From the NCBI GenBank assembly GCA_037783545.1, contig JBBELK010000522.1, positions 307,602 to 371,601 on the forward strand: a stretch of DNA of 64,000 bases, read 5' to 3'. Each line of letters begins with the position of its first letter. The stretch's first letter is position 1. A program made the position numbers and the translations under genes. Below are positions 12,140 to 24,125 of this stretch, one piece after another. Under the pieces are notes generated by a model that was not told where the DNA came from, did no database searches, and was given only the letters and a program-made list of their open reading frames with translations. Origin of the DNA: Henricia sp. BOLD:AAB3569. Its lineage: Eukaryota > Echinodermata > Asteroidea > Spinulosida > Echinasteridae.

Positions 12140-13836
12140 ATTGACAGACTTTCGCCGGCAAATTGCAGAGAAATTTCAATATGTAGGGAAATGTCCTGCT
12201 TGCTCCGCAACCCGTGGCTGTCCCGACACTCTGCTTTGGTGTACTCCTGACTCGTGCGCATGCGTAGTCCTTTGGATGGTCGTTGACACACCCCAGTTTG
12301 GGACGGCAATTTTGGTCAAAGTGTGGTCCAAACGTCGGCAAATTTGGAGGTCGAAAAATTTTCTGACGAACTTCAAATTTTGCATGCTCCAAGCAGTCTA
12401 TATTCCGCACCTGTCCTAAAAAATTGACAGACTTTCGCCGGCAAATTGCAGAGAAATTTCAATATGTAGGGAAATGTCCTGCTTGCTCCGCAACCCGTGG
12501 CTGTCCCGACACTCTGCTTTGGTGTACTCCTGACTCGTGCGCATGCGTAGGCCTTTGGATGGTCGTTGACACACCCCAGTTTGGGACGGCAATTTTGGTC
12601 AAAGTGTGGTCCAAACGTCGGCAAATTTGGAGGTCGAAAAATTTTCTGACGAACTTCAAATTTTGCATGCTCCAAGCAGTCTATATTCCGCACCTGTCCT
12701 AAAAAATTGACAGACTTTCGCCGAGAAATAGCAGAGAAATTTCAATATGTAGGGAAATTTCCTGCTTGCTCCGCAACCCGTGGCTGTCCCGACACTCTGC
12801 TTTGGTGTACTCCTGACTCGTGCGCATGCGTAGGCCTTTGGATGGTCGTTGACACACCCCAGTTTGGGACGGCAATTTTGGTCAAAGTGTGGTCCAAACG
12901 TCGACAAATTTGGAGGTCGAAAAATTTTCTGACGAACTTCAAATTTTGCATGCTCCAAGCAGTCTATATTCCGCACCTGTCTTAAAAAATTGACAGACTT
13001 TCGCCGGCAAATTGCAGAGAAATTTCAATATGTAGGGAAATGTCCTGCTTGCTCCGCAACCCGTGGCTGTCCCGACACTCTGCTTTGGTGTACTCCTGAC
13101 TCGTGTGCATGCGTAGTCCTTTGGATGGTCGTTGACACACCCCAGTTTGGGACGGCAATTTTGGTCAAAGTGTGGTCCAAATGTCGGCAAATTTGGAGGT
13201 CGAAAAATTTTCTGACGAACTTCAAATTTTGCATGCTCCAAGCAGTCTATATTCCGCACCTGTCCTACAAAATTGACAGACTTTCGCCGGCAAATTGCAG
13301 AGAAATTTCAATATGTAGGGAATTTCCTGCTTGCTCCGCAACCCGTGGCTGTCCCGACACTCTGCTTTGGTGTACTCCTGACTCGTGCGCATGCGTAGGC
13401 CTTTGGATGGTCGTTGACACACCCCAGTTTGGGACGGCAATTTTGGTCAAAGTGTGGTCCAAACGTCGGCAAATTTGGAGGTCGAAAAATTTTCTGACGA
13501 ACTTCAAATTTTGCATGCTCCAAGCAGTCTATCTTCCGCACCTGTCCTAAAAAATTGACAGACTTTCGCCGAGAAATAGCAGAGAAATTTCAATATGTAG
13601 GGAAATTTCCTGCTTGCTCCGCAACCCGTGGCTGTCCCGACACTCTGCTTTGGTGTACTCCTGACTCGTGCGCATGCGTAGGCCTTTGGATGGTCGTTGA
13701 CACACCCCAGTTTGGGACGGCAATTTTGGTCAAAGTGTGGTCCAAACGTCGGCAAATTTGGAGGTCGAAAAATTTTCTGACGAACTTCAAATTTTGCATG
13801 CTCCAAGCAGTCTATATTCCGCACCTGTCCTAAAAA
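11574..13836 (+). repeat. 12-unit-period duplication, copy 2 (family A)
   Basis: This is the second copy of the 8179-10441 block, with all its rare markers (about 12902, 13102, 13263 and 13528) in the same order. One private change was noticed, 'ccaaatgtcgg' near 13180. The similarity breaks at 13837, where the unit class differs from 10442. Confidence 0.82.
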
Positions 13837-14118
13837 ATTGACAGACTTTCGCCGGCAAATTGCAGAGAAATTTCAATATGTAGGGAAATGTCCTGCTTGC
13901 TCCGCAACCCGTGGCTGTCCCGACACTCTGCTTTGGTGTACTCCTGACTCGTGCGCATGCGTAGTCCTTTGGATGGTCGTTGACACACCCCAGTTTGGGA
14001 CGGCAATTTTGGTCAAAGTGTGGTCCAAACGTCGGCAAATTTGGAGGTCGAAAAATTTTCGGACGAACTTCAAATTTTGCATGCTCCAAGCAGTCTATAT
14101 TCCGCACCTGTCCTAAAA

Positions 14119-14401
14119 AATTGACAGACTTCGCCGGCAAATTGCAGAGAAATTTCAATATGTAGGGAAATTTCCTGCTTGCTCTGCAACCCGTGGCTGT
14201 CCCGACACTCTGCTTTGGTGTACTCCTGACTCGTGCGCATGCGTAGGCCTTTGGATGGTCGTTGACACACCCCAGTTTGGGACGGCAATTTTGGTCAAAG
14301 TGTGGTCCAAACGTCGGCAAATTTGGAGGTCGAAAAAGTTTCTGACGAACTTCAAATTTTGCATGCTCCAAGCAGTCTATATTCCGCACCTGTCCTAAAA
14401 A
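14119..14401 (+). repeat. Family A unit with one T missing near its start
   Basis: The unit reads 'gacagacttcgcc' instead of 'gacagactttcgcc', plus 'gctctgcaacc' for 'gctccgcaacc' and 'gaaaaagtttctg' for the usual A-run and T-run. The last change recurs at about 16034, 17452 and 19151, marking this flank as a distinct subpopulation. Confidence 0.7.
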
Positions 14402-15535
14402 ATTGACAGACTTTCGCCGAGAAATAGCAGAGAAATTTCAATATGTAGGGAAATTTCCTGCTTGCTCCGCAACCCGTGGCTGTCCCGACACTCTGCTTTT
14501 GTGTACTCCTGACTCGTGCGCATGCGTAGGCCTTTGGATGGTCGTTGACACACCCCAGTTTGGGACGGCAATTTTGGTCAAAGTGTTGTCCAAACGTCGG
14601 CAAATTTGGAGGTCGAAAAATTTTCTGACGAACTTCAAATTGTGCATGCTCCAAGCAGTCTATATTCCGCACCTGTCCTAAAAAATTGACAGACTTTCGC
14701 CGAGAAATAGCAGAGAAATTTCAATATGTAGGGAAATTTCCTGCTTGCTCCGCAACCCGTGGCTGTCCCGACACTCTGCTTTGGTGTACTCCTGACTCGT
14801 GCGCATGCGTAGGCCTTTGGATGGTCGTTGACACACCCCAGTTTGGGACGGCAATTTTGGTCAAAGTGTGGTCCAAACGTCGGCAAATTTGGAGGTCGAA
14901 AATTTTCTGACGAACTTCAAATTTTGCATGCTCCAAGCAGTCTATATTCCGCACCTGTCCTAAAAAATTGACAGACTTTCGCCGGCAAATTGCAGAGAAA
15001 TTTCAATATGTAGGGAATTTCCTGCTTGCTCCGCAACCCGTGGCTGTCCCGACACTCTGCTTTGGTGTACTCCTGACTCGTGCGCATGCGTAGTCCTTTG
15101 GATGGTCGTTGACAAAAAACCCCAGTTTGGGACGGCAATTTTGGTCAAAGTGTGGTCCAAACGTCGGCAAATTTGGAGGTCGAAAAATTTTCTGACGAAC
15201 TTCAAATTTTGCATGCTCCAAGCAGTCTATATTCCGCACCTGTCCTAAAAAATTTACAGACTTTCGCCGGCAAATTGCAGAGAAATTTCAATATGTAGGG
15301 AAATTTCCTGCTTGCTCCGCAACCCGTGGCTGTCCCCACACTCTGCTTTGGTGTACTCCTGACTCGTGCGCATGCGTAGGCCTTTGGATGGTCGTTGACA
15401 CACCCCAGTTTGGGACGGCAATTTTGGTCAAAGTGTGGTCCAAACGTCGGCAAATTTGGAGGTCGAAAAATTTTCTGACGAACTTCAAATTTTGCATGCT
15501 CCAAGCAGTCTATATTCCGCACCTGTCCTAAAAAA

Positions 15536-18369
15536 TGGACAGACTTTCGCCGGCAAATTGCAGAGAAATTTCAATATGTAGGGAAATGTCCTGCTTGCTC
15601 CGCAACCCGTGGCTGTCCCGACACTCTGCTTTGGTGTACTCCTGACTCGTGCGCATGCGTAGTCCTTTGGATGGTCGTTGACAAAAAACCCCAGTTTGGG
15701 ACGGCAATTTTGGTCAAAGTGTGGTCCAAACGTCGGCAAATTTGGAGGTCGAAAAATTTTCTGACGAACTTCAAATTTTGCATGCTCCAAGCAGTCTATA
15801 TTCCACACCTGTCCTAAAAAATTTACAGACTTTCGCCGGCAATTGCAGAGAAATTTCAATATGTAGGGAAATTTCCTGCTTGCTCCGCAACCCGTGGCTG
15901 TCCCCACACTCTGCTTTGGTGTACTCCTGACTCGTGCGCATGCGTAGGCCTTTGGATGGTCGTTGACACACCCCAGTTTGGGACGGCAATTTTGGTCAAA
16001 GTGTGGTCCAAACGTCGGCAAATTTGGAGGTCGAAAAAGTTTCTGACGAACTTCAAATTTTGCATGCTCCAAGCAGTCTATATTCCGCACCTGTCCTAAA
16101 AAATTGACAGACTTTCGCCGAGAAATAGCAGAGAAATTTCAATATGTAGGGAAATTTCCTGCTTGCTCCGCAACCCGTGGCTGTCCCGACACTCTGCTTT
16201 GGTGTACTCCTGACTCGTGCGCATGCGTAGGCCTTTGGATGGTCGTTGACACACCCCAGTTTGGGACGGCAATTTTGGTCAAAGTGTGGTCCAAACGTCG
16301 GCAAATTTGGAGGTCGAAAAATTTTCTGACGAACTTCAAATTTTGCATGCTCCAAGCAGTCTATATTCCGCACCTGTCCTAAACAATTGACAGACTTTCG
16401 CCGGCAAATTGCAGAGAAATTTCAATATGTAGGGAAATGTCCTGCTTGCTCCGCAACCCGTGGCTGTCCCGACACTCTGCTTTGGTGTACTCCTGACTCG
16501 TGCGCATGCGTAGTCCTTTGGATGGTCGTTGACACACCCCAGTTTGGGACGGCAATTTTGGTCAAAGTGTGGTCCAAACGTCGGCAAATTTGGAGGTCGA
16601 AAAATTTTCTGACGAACTTCAAATTTTGCATCCTCCAAGCAGTCTATATTCCGCACCTGTCCTAAAAAATTGACAGACTTTCGCCGGCAAATAGCAGAGA
16701 AATTTCAATATGTAGGGAAATTTCCTGCTTGCTCCGCAACCCGTGGCTGTCCCCACACTCTGCTTTGGTGTACTCCTGACTCGTGCGCATGCGTAGGCCT
16801 TTGGATGGTCGTTGACACACCCCAGTTTGGGACGGCAATTTTGGTCAAAGTGTGGTCCAAACGTCGGCAAATTTGGAGGTCGAAAAATTTTCTGACGAAC
16901 TTTAAATTTTGCATGCTCCAAGCAGTCTATATTCCGCACCTGTCCTAAAAAAATGACAGACTTTCGCCGAGAAATAGCAGAGAAATTTCAATATGTAGGG
17001 AAATGTCCTGCTTGCTCCGCAACCCGTGGCTGTCCCGACACTCTGCTTTGGTGTACTCCTGACTCGTGCGCATGCGTAGTCCTTTGGATGGTCGTTGACA
17101 AAAAACCCCAGTTTGGGACGGCAATTTTGGTCAAAGTGTGGTCCAAACGTCGGCAAATTTGGAGGTCGAAAAATTTTCTGACGAACTTCAAATTTTGCAT
17201 GCTCCAAGCAGTCTATATTCCACACCTGTCCTAAAAAATTTACAGACTTTCGCCGGCAAATTGCAGAGAAATTTCAATATGTAGGGAAATTTCCTGCTTG
17301 CTCCGCAACCCGTGGCTGTCCCCACACTCTGCTTTGGTGTACTCCTGACTCGTGCGCATGCGTAGGCCTTTGGATGGTCGTTGACACACCCCAGTTTGGG
17401 ACGGCAATTTTGGTCAAAGTGTGGTCCAAACGTCGGCAAATTTGGAGGTCGAAAAAGTTTCTGACGAACTTCAAATTTTGCATGCTCCAAGCAGTCTATA
17501 TTCCGCACCTGTCCTAAAAAATTGACAGACTTTCGCCGAGAAATAGCAGAGAAATTTCAATATGTAGGGAAATTTCCTGCTTGCTCCGCAACCCGTGGCT
17601 GTCCCGACACTCTGCTTTGGTGTACTCCTGACTCGTGCGCATGCGTAGGCCTTTGGATGGTCGTTGACACACCCCAGTTTGGGACGGCAATTTTGGTCAA
17701 AGTGTGGTCCAAACGTCGGCAAATTTGGAGGTCGAAAAATTTTCTGACGAACTTCAAATTTTGCATGCTCCAAGCAGTCTATATTCCGCACCTGTCCTAA
17801 ACAATTGACAGACTTTCGCCGGCAAATTGCAGAGAAATTTCAATATGTAGGGAATGTCCTGCTTGCTCCGCAACCCGTGGCTGTCCCGACACTCTGCTTT
17901 GGTGTACTCCTGACTCGTGCGCATGCGTAGTCCTTTGGATGGTCGTTGACACACCCCAGTTTGGGACGGCAATTTTGGTCAAAGTGTGGTCCAAACGTCG
18001 GCAAATTTGGAGGTCGAAAAATTTTCTGACGAACTTCAAATTTTGCATCCTCCAAGCAGTCTATATTCCGCACCTGTCCTAAAAAATTGACAGACTTTCG
18101 CCGGCAAATAGCAGAGAAATTTCAATATGTAGGGAAATTTCCTGCTTGCTCCGCAACCCGTGGCTGTCCCCACACTCTGCTTTGGTGTACTCCTGACTCG
18201 TGCGCATGCGTAGGCCTTTGGATGGTCGTTGACACACCCCAGTTTGGGACGGCAATTTTGGTCAAAGTGTGGTCCAAACGTCGGCAAATTTGGAGGTCGA
18301 AAAATTTTCTGACGAACTTTAAATTTTGCATGCTCCAAGCAGTCTATATTCCGCACCTGTCCTAAAAAA
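15536..18369 (+). repeat. Pentamer HOR of about 1417 bp, two copies (family A)
   Basis: Copies run about 15536-16952 and 16953-18369. Shared markers in order are an A-run expansion 'gacaaaaaacccc' (about 15681, 17098), 'ttccacacctg' (about 15801, 17218), 'aatttacag' (about 15821, 17238), 'aaaaagtttctg' (about 16034, 17452), 'aacaattg' (about 16384, 17801), 'gcatcctcc' (about 16628, 18046) and 'actttaaatt' (about 16899, 18318). The first unit of each copy differs in its unit class, so one copy has since exchanged with a neighbour. The partial motif at 14967-15535 shares the first two units. Confidence 0.82.
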
Positions 18370-21300
18370 ATGACAGACTTTCGCCGAGAAATAGCAGAGA
18401 AATTTCAATATGTAGGGAAATTTCCTGCTTGCTCCGCAACCCGTGGCTGTCCCGACACTCTGCTTTGGTGTACTCCTGACTCGTGCGCATGCGTAGGCCT
18501 TTGGATGGTCGTTGACACACCCCAGTTTGGGACGGCAATTTTGGTCAAAGTGTGGTCCAAACGTCGGCAAATTTGGAGGTCGAAAAATTTTCTGACGAAC
18601 TTCAAATTTTGCATGCTCCAAGCAGTCTATATTCCGCACCTGTCCTAAAAAATTGACAGACTTTCGCCGGCAAATTGCAGAGAAATTTCAATATGTAGGG
18701 AAATGTCCTGCTTGCTCCGCAACCCGTGGCTGTCCCGACACTCTGCTTTGGTGTACTCCTGACTCGTGCGCATGCGTAGTCCTTTGGATGGTCGTTGACA
18801 CACCCCAGTTTGGGACGGCAATTTTGGTCAAAGTGTGGTCCAAACGTCGGCAAATTTGGAGGTCGAAAAATTTTCTGACGAACTTCAAATTTTGCATGCT
18901 CCAAGCAGTCTATTTTCCGCACCTGTCCTACAAAATTGACAGACTTTCGCCGGCAAATTGCAGAGAAATTTAAATATGTAGGGAAATTTCCTGCTTGCTC
19001 CGCAACCCGTGGCTGTCCCCACACTCTGCTTTGGTGTACTCCTGACTCGTGCGCATGCGTAGGCCTTTGGATGGTCGTTGACACACCCCAGTTTGGGACG
19101 GCAATTTTGGTCAAAGTGTGGTCCAAACGTCGGCAAATTTGGAGGTCGAAAAAGTTTCTGACGAACTTCAAATTTTGCATGCTCCAAGCAGTCTATATTC
19201 CGCACCTGTCCTAAAAAATTGACAGACTTTCGCCGAGAAATAGCAGGGAAATTTCAATATGTAGGGAAATTTCCTGCTTGCTCCGCAACCCGTGGCTGTC
19301 CCGACACTCTGCTTTTGTGTACTCCTGACTCGTGCGCATGCGTAGCCCTTTGGATGGTCGTTGACACACCCCAGTTTGGGACGGCAATTTTGGTCAAAGT
19401 GTGGTCCAAACGTCGGCAAATTTGGAGGTCGAAAAATTTTCTGACGAACTTCAAATTTTGCATGCTCCAAGCAGTCTATATTCCGCACCTGTCCTAAAAA
19501 ATTGACAGACTTTCGCCGAGAAATAGCAGAGAAATTTCAATATGTAGGGAAATTTCCTGCTTGCTCCGCAACCCGTGGCTGTCCCGACACTCTGCTTTGG
19601 TGTACTTCTGACTCGTGCGCATGCGTAGGCCTTTGGATGGTCGTTGACACACCCCAGTTTGGGACGGCAATTTTGGTCAAAGTGTAGTCCAAACGTCGGC
19701 AAATTTGGAGGTCGAACATTTTCTGACGAACTTCAAATTTTGCATGCTCCAAGCAGTCTATATTCCGCACCTGTCCTAAAAAATTGACAGACTTTCGCCG
19801 GCAAATTGCAGAGAAATTTCAATATGTAGGGAAATGTCCTGCTTGCTCCGCAACCCGTGGCTGTCCCGACACTCTGCTTTTGTGTACTCCTGACTCGTGC
19901 GCATGCGTAGGCCTTTGGATGGTCGTTGACACACCCCAGTTTGGGACGGCAATTTTGGTCAAAGTGTGGTCCAAACGTCGGCAAATTTGGAGGTCGAAAA
20001 ATTTTCTGACGAACTTCAAATTTTGCATGCTCCAAGCAGTCTATATTCCGCACCTGTCCTAAAAAATTGACAGACTTTCGCCGGCAAATTGCAGAGAAAT
20101 TTCAATATGTAGGGAAATGTCCTGCTTGCTCCGCAACCCGTGGCTGTCCCGACCCTCTGCTTTGGTGTACTCCTGACTCGTGCGCATGCGTAGGCCTTTG
20201 GATGGTCGTTGACACACCCCAGTTTGGGACGGCAATTTTGGTCAAAGTGTGGTCCAAACGTCGGCAAATTTGGAGGTCGAAAAATTTTCTGACGAACTTC
20301 AAATTTTGCATGCTCCAAGCAGTCTATATTCCGCACCTGTCCTAAAAAATTGACAGACTTTCGCCGAGAAATAGCAGAGAAATTTCAATATGTAGGGAAA
20401 TTTCCTGCTTGCTCCGCAACCCGTGGCTGTCCCGACACTCTGCTTTGGTGTACCCCTGACTCGTGCGCATGCGTAGGCCTTTGGATGGTCGTTGACACAC
20501 CCCAGTTTGGGACGGCAATTTTGGTCAAAGTGTGGTCCAAACGTCGGCAAATTTGGAGGTCGAAAAATTTTCTGACGAACTTCAAATTTTGCATGCTCCA
20601 AGCAGTCTATATTCCGCACCTGTCTTAAAAAATTTACAGACTTTCGCCGGCAAATTGCAGAGAAATTTCAATATGTAGGGAAATTTCCTGCTTGCTCCGC
20701 AACCCGTGGCTGTCCCGACACTCTGCTTTGGTGTACTCCTGACTCGTGCGCATGCGTAGGCCTTTGGATGGTCGTTGACACACCCCAGTTTGGGACGGCA
20801 ATTTTGGTCAAAGTGTGGTCCAAACGTCGGCAAATTTGGAGGTCGAAACATTTTCTGACGAACTTCAAATTTTGCATGCTCCAAGCAGTCTATATTCCGC
20901 ACTTGTCCTAAAAAATTGACAGACTTTCGCCGGCAAATTGCAGAGAAATTTCAATATGTAGGGAAATTTCCTGCTTGCTCCGCAACCCGTGGCTGTCCCG
21001 ACACTCTGCTTTGGTGTACTCCTGACTCGTGCTCATGCGTAGGCCTTTGGATGGTCGTTGACACACCCCAGTTTGGGACGGCAATTTTGGTCAAAGTGTG
21101 GTCCAAACGTCGGCAAATTTGGAGGTCGAAAAATTTTCTGACGAACTTCAAATTTTGCATGCTCCAAGCAGTCTATATTCCGCACCTGTCCTAAAAAATT
21201 GACAGACTTTCGCCGGCAAATTGCAGAGAAATTTCAATATGTAGGGAAATGTCCTGCTTGCTCCGCAACCCGTGGCTGTCCCGACACTCTGCTTTGGTGT

Positions 21301-21763
21301 ACTCCTGACTCGTGCGCATGCGTAGGCCTTTGGATGGTCGTTGACACACCCCAGTTTGGGACGGCAATTTTGGTCAAAGTGTGGTCCAAACGTCGGCAAA
21401 TTTGGAGGTCGAAAAATTTTCTGACGAACTTCAAATTTTGCATGCTCCAAGCAGTCTATATTCCGCACCTGTCCTAAAAAATTGACAGACTTTCGCCGGC
21501 AAATTGCAGAGAAATTTCAATATGTAGGGAAATGTCCTGCTTGCTCCGCAACCCGTGGCTGTCCCGACACTCTGCTTTGGTGTACTCCTGACTCGTGCGC
21601 ATGCGTAGGCCTTTGGATGGTCGTTGACACACCCCAGTTTGGGACGGCAATTTTGGTCAAAGTGTGGTCCAAACGTCGGCAAATTTGGAGGTCGAAAAAT
21701 TTTCTGACGAACTTCAAATTTTGCATGCTCTAAGCAGTCTATATTCCGCACCTGTCCTAAAAA

Positions 21764-22046
21764 ATTGACAGACTTTCGCCGGCAAATTGCAGAGAAATTT
21801 CAATATGTAGGGAAATGTCCTGCTTGCTCCGCAACCCGTGGCTGTCCCGACACTCTGCTTTTGTGTACTCCTGACTCGTGCGCATGCGTAGGCCTTTGGA
21901 TGGTCGTTGACACACCCCAGTTTGGGACGGCAATTTTGGTCAAAGTGTGGTCCAAACGTCGGCAAATTTGGAGGTCGAAAAATGTTCCGACGAACTTCAA
22001 ATTTTGCATGCCCTAAACTCTCTATATTGCGCACTTGTAATAAAAA
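21764..22046 (+). repeat. Hybrid A/B monomer at the family junction
   Basis: The left part (to 21937) is family A: 'cctgctt', 'gcatgcgtag', 'gttgacacacc' and four Ts in 'caattttgg'. From 21984 on every diagnostic base is family B ('atgttccgac', 'gcatgccctaaactctc', 'attgcgcacttg'). No base distinguishes the families between 21938 and 21983, so the crossover lies in that 46-bp identical block. The hybrid is 283 bp long, as expected for in-register homologous exchange. No foreign DNA, target-site duplication or inversion is present at the joint. Confidence 0.93.
21938..21983 (+). other. 46-bp block shared by both families, containing the crossover
   Basis: The block runs from 'ggtcaaagtgtggtcc' to 'ggtcgaaaaat'. 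It is identical in the A consensus (unit positions 175-220) and the B consensus (189-234). It is followed at once by a second identical run, 'gacgaacttcaaatt' through 'gcatgc'. Elsewhere the families differ every few bases. The conservation is seen directly; a role in protein binding or recombination is inference. Confidence 0.85.
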
Positions 22047-22343
22047 ATTGACAGACTTTCGCCGGGAAATGGCAGAGAAATTTCAAAGTTTAGAAAAAAC
22101 TGGGTTGAGGCTTCCTGACTGCTCTCACGCAAACCGTGGCTGTCTGTACACACCTCTTTGGGGTACTCCTGAGTTGTACGCATGCTCAGTCATTCGGACT
22201 GTCGTTAACGCACCGCAGTTTGGCTCGGCAATTTGGTCAAAGTGTGGTCCAAACGTCGGCAAATTTGGAGGTCGAAAAATGTTCCGACGAACTTCAAATT
22301 TTGCATGCCCTAAACTCTCTATATTGCGCACTTTTTATAAAAA
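22047..22343 (+). repeat. First full family B unit, with edge-specific variants
   Basis: This unit next to the junction carries 'gttgtacgcatg' (usual 'gttgtgcgcatg') near 22174 and 'cactttttataaaa' (usual 'cacttgtcataaaa') near 22330. The hybrid unit before it has 'cttgtaataaa'. I saw these changes nowhere else in the B array, consistent with less homogenisation at an array edge. Confidence 0.8.
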
Positions 22344-22640
22344 ATTGACAGACTTTCGCCGGGAAATGGCAGAGAAATTTCAAAGTTTAGAAAAAACTGG
22401 GTTGAGGCTTCCTGACTGCTCTCACGCAAACCGTGGCTGTCTGTACACACCTCTTTGGGGTACTCCTGAGTTGTGCGCATGCTCAGTCATTCGGACTGTC
22501 GTTAACGCACCGCAGTTTGGCTCGGCAATTTGGTCAAAGTGTGGTCCAAACGTCGGCAAATTTGGAGGTCGAAAAATGTTCCGACGAACTTCAAATTTTG
22601 CATGCCCTAAACTCTCTATATTGCGCACTTGTCATAAAAA
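22344..22640 (+). repeat. Representative family B monomer (297 bp)
   Basis: This unit serves as a coordinate reference. Positions 38-93 (22381-22436) are the B-specific segment with the A-run in 'tagaaaaaactggg'. CGTTAACG lies at about 22500. The 46-bp shared block is 22532-22577. One forward frame has no stop codon through the entire unit, and 297 bp is 99 codons, so frames continue from unit to unit. Confidence 0.9.
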
Positions 22641-23828
22641 ATTGACAGACTTTCGCCGGGAAATGGCAGAGAAATTTCAAAGTTTAGAAAAAACTGGGTT
22701 GAGGCTTCGTGACTGCTCTCACGCAAACCGTGGCTGTCTGTACACACCTTTTTGGGGTACTCCTGAGTTGTGCGCATGCTTAGTCATTCGGACTGTTGTT
22801 AACGCACCGCAGTTTGGCTCGGCAATTTGGTCAAAGTGTGGTCCAAACGTCGGGAAATTTGGAGGTCGAAAAATGTTCCGACGAACTTCAAATTGTGCAT
22901 GCCCTAAACTCTCTATATTGCGCACTTGTCATACAAAATTGACAGACTTTCGCCGGGAAATGGCAGAGAAATTTCAAAGTTTAGAAAAAACTGGGTTGAG
23001 GCTTCCTGACTGCTCTCACGCAAACCGTGGCTGTCTGTACACACCTCTTTGGGGTACTCCTGAGTTGTGCGCATGCTCAGTCAATCGGACTGTCGTTAAC
23101 GCACCGCAGTTTGGCTCGGCAATTTGGTCAAAGTGTGGTCCAAACGTCGGCAAATTTGGAGGTCGAAAAATGTTCCGACGAACTTCAAATTTTGCATGCC
23201 CTAAACTCTCTATATTGCGCACTTGTCATAAAAAATTGACAGACTTTCGCCGGGAAATGGCAGAGAAATTTCAAAGTTTAGAAAAAACTGGGTTGAGGCT
23301 TCCTGACTGCTCTCACGCAAACCGTGGCTGTCTGTACACACCTCTTTGGGGTACTCCTGAGTTGTGCGCATGCTCAGTCATTCGGACTGTCGTTAACGCA
23401 CCGCAGTTTGGCTCGGCAATTTGGTCAAAGTGTGGTCCAAACGTCGGCAAATTTGGAGGTCGAAAAATGTTCCGACGAACTTCAAATTTTGCATGCCCTA
23501 AACTCTCTAAATTGCGCACTTGTCATACAAAATTGACAGACTTTCGCCGGGAAATGGCAGAGAAATTTCAAAGTTTAGAAAAAACTGGGTTGAGGCTTCC
23601 TGACTGCTCTCACGCAAACCGTGGCTGTCTGTACACACCTCTTTGGGGTACTCCTGAGTTGTGCGCATGCTCAGTCATTCGGACTGTCGTTAACGCACCG
23701 CAGTTTGGCTCGGCAATTTGGTCAAAGTGTGGTCCAAACGTCGGCAAATTTGGAGGTCGAAAAATGTTCCGACGAACTTCAAATTTTGCATGCCCTAAAC
23801 TCTCTATATTGCGCACTTGTCATAACAA
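22641..23828 (+). repeat. Four-unit B block repeated about 9.2 kb away, copy 1
   Basis: Four units recur at 31835-33024. Shared rare markers are 'cgtcgggaaattt' with 'caaattgtgcatg' (22849-22900 and about 32045-32097) and 'ctctaaattgcg' (23505 and 32701), at a constant offset of 9196 bp. The offset shifts by 2 bp upstream of about 32028, where copy 2 has a 2-bp insertion. Confidence 0.75.
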
Positions 23829-24125
23829 ATTGACAGACTTTCGCCGGGAAATGGCAGAGAAATTTCAAAGTTTAGAAAAAACTGGGTTGAGGCTTCCTGA
23901 CTGCTCTCACGCAAACCGTGGCTGTCTGTACACACCTCTTTGGGGTACTCCTGAGTTGTGCGCATGCTCAGTCATTCGGACTGTCGTTAACGCACCGCAG
24001 TTTGGCTCGGCAATTTGGTCAAAGTGTGGTCCAAACGTCGGCAAATTTGGAGGTGGAAAAATGTTCCGACGAACTTCAAATTTTGCATGCCCTAAAATCT
24101 CTATATTGCGCACTTGTCATAAAAA

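Larger units (their letters stand above)
1..21983 (+). repeat. Satellite family A: 283-bp tandem array
   Basis: A head-to-tail array begins mid-unit, with unit starts (at 'attgacagac') at 261, 542, 825, 1108 and so on to 21764. It comprises one partial unit, 76 full units and the A part of one hybrid unit. Most units are exactly 283 bp; a minority are 281-286 bp through 1-3 base changes in A-runs. Units differ by only a few substitutions and all lie in one orientation with no inserted foreign DNA. Each unit has two GCATGC sites, an 8-bp palindrome CGCATGCG, and a near-palindrome of G-A5-T4-C at about unit position 214. Because 283 is not a multiple of three, every reading frame is interrupted within about one unit, so the many short open frames of 69-106 codons are not genes. 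This is satellite DNA by structure; centromeric or heterochromatic location is inference. No known family name is recognised. Confidence 0.97.

Noticed and set aside
1..21983. Hundreds of 69-106-codon open frames on both strands in family A
   Set aside because: They recur once per 283-bp unit in several frames and both strands. They have no independent start context, and they lengthen only when a stop is mutated (for example the 186-codon frame at 9595). They are frames of a satellite.
21938..22046. Transposon insertion or target-site duplication at the A/B junction
   Set aside because: The joint is in register within one 283-bp unit, with no extra or duplicated sequence.
22047..22090. CENP-B box near 'tttcgccgggaaatgg'
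   Set aside because: It begins with TTCG and contains CGGG, but the spacing and the required central A do not fit the 17-bp consensus on either strand.
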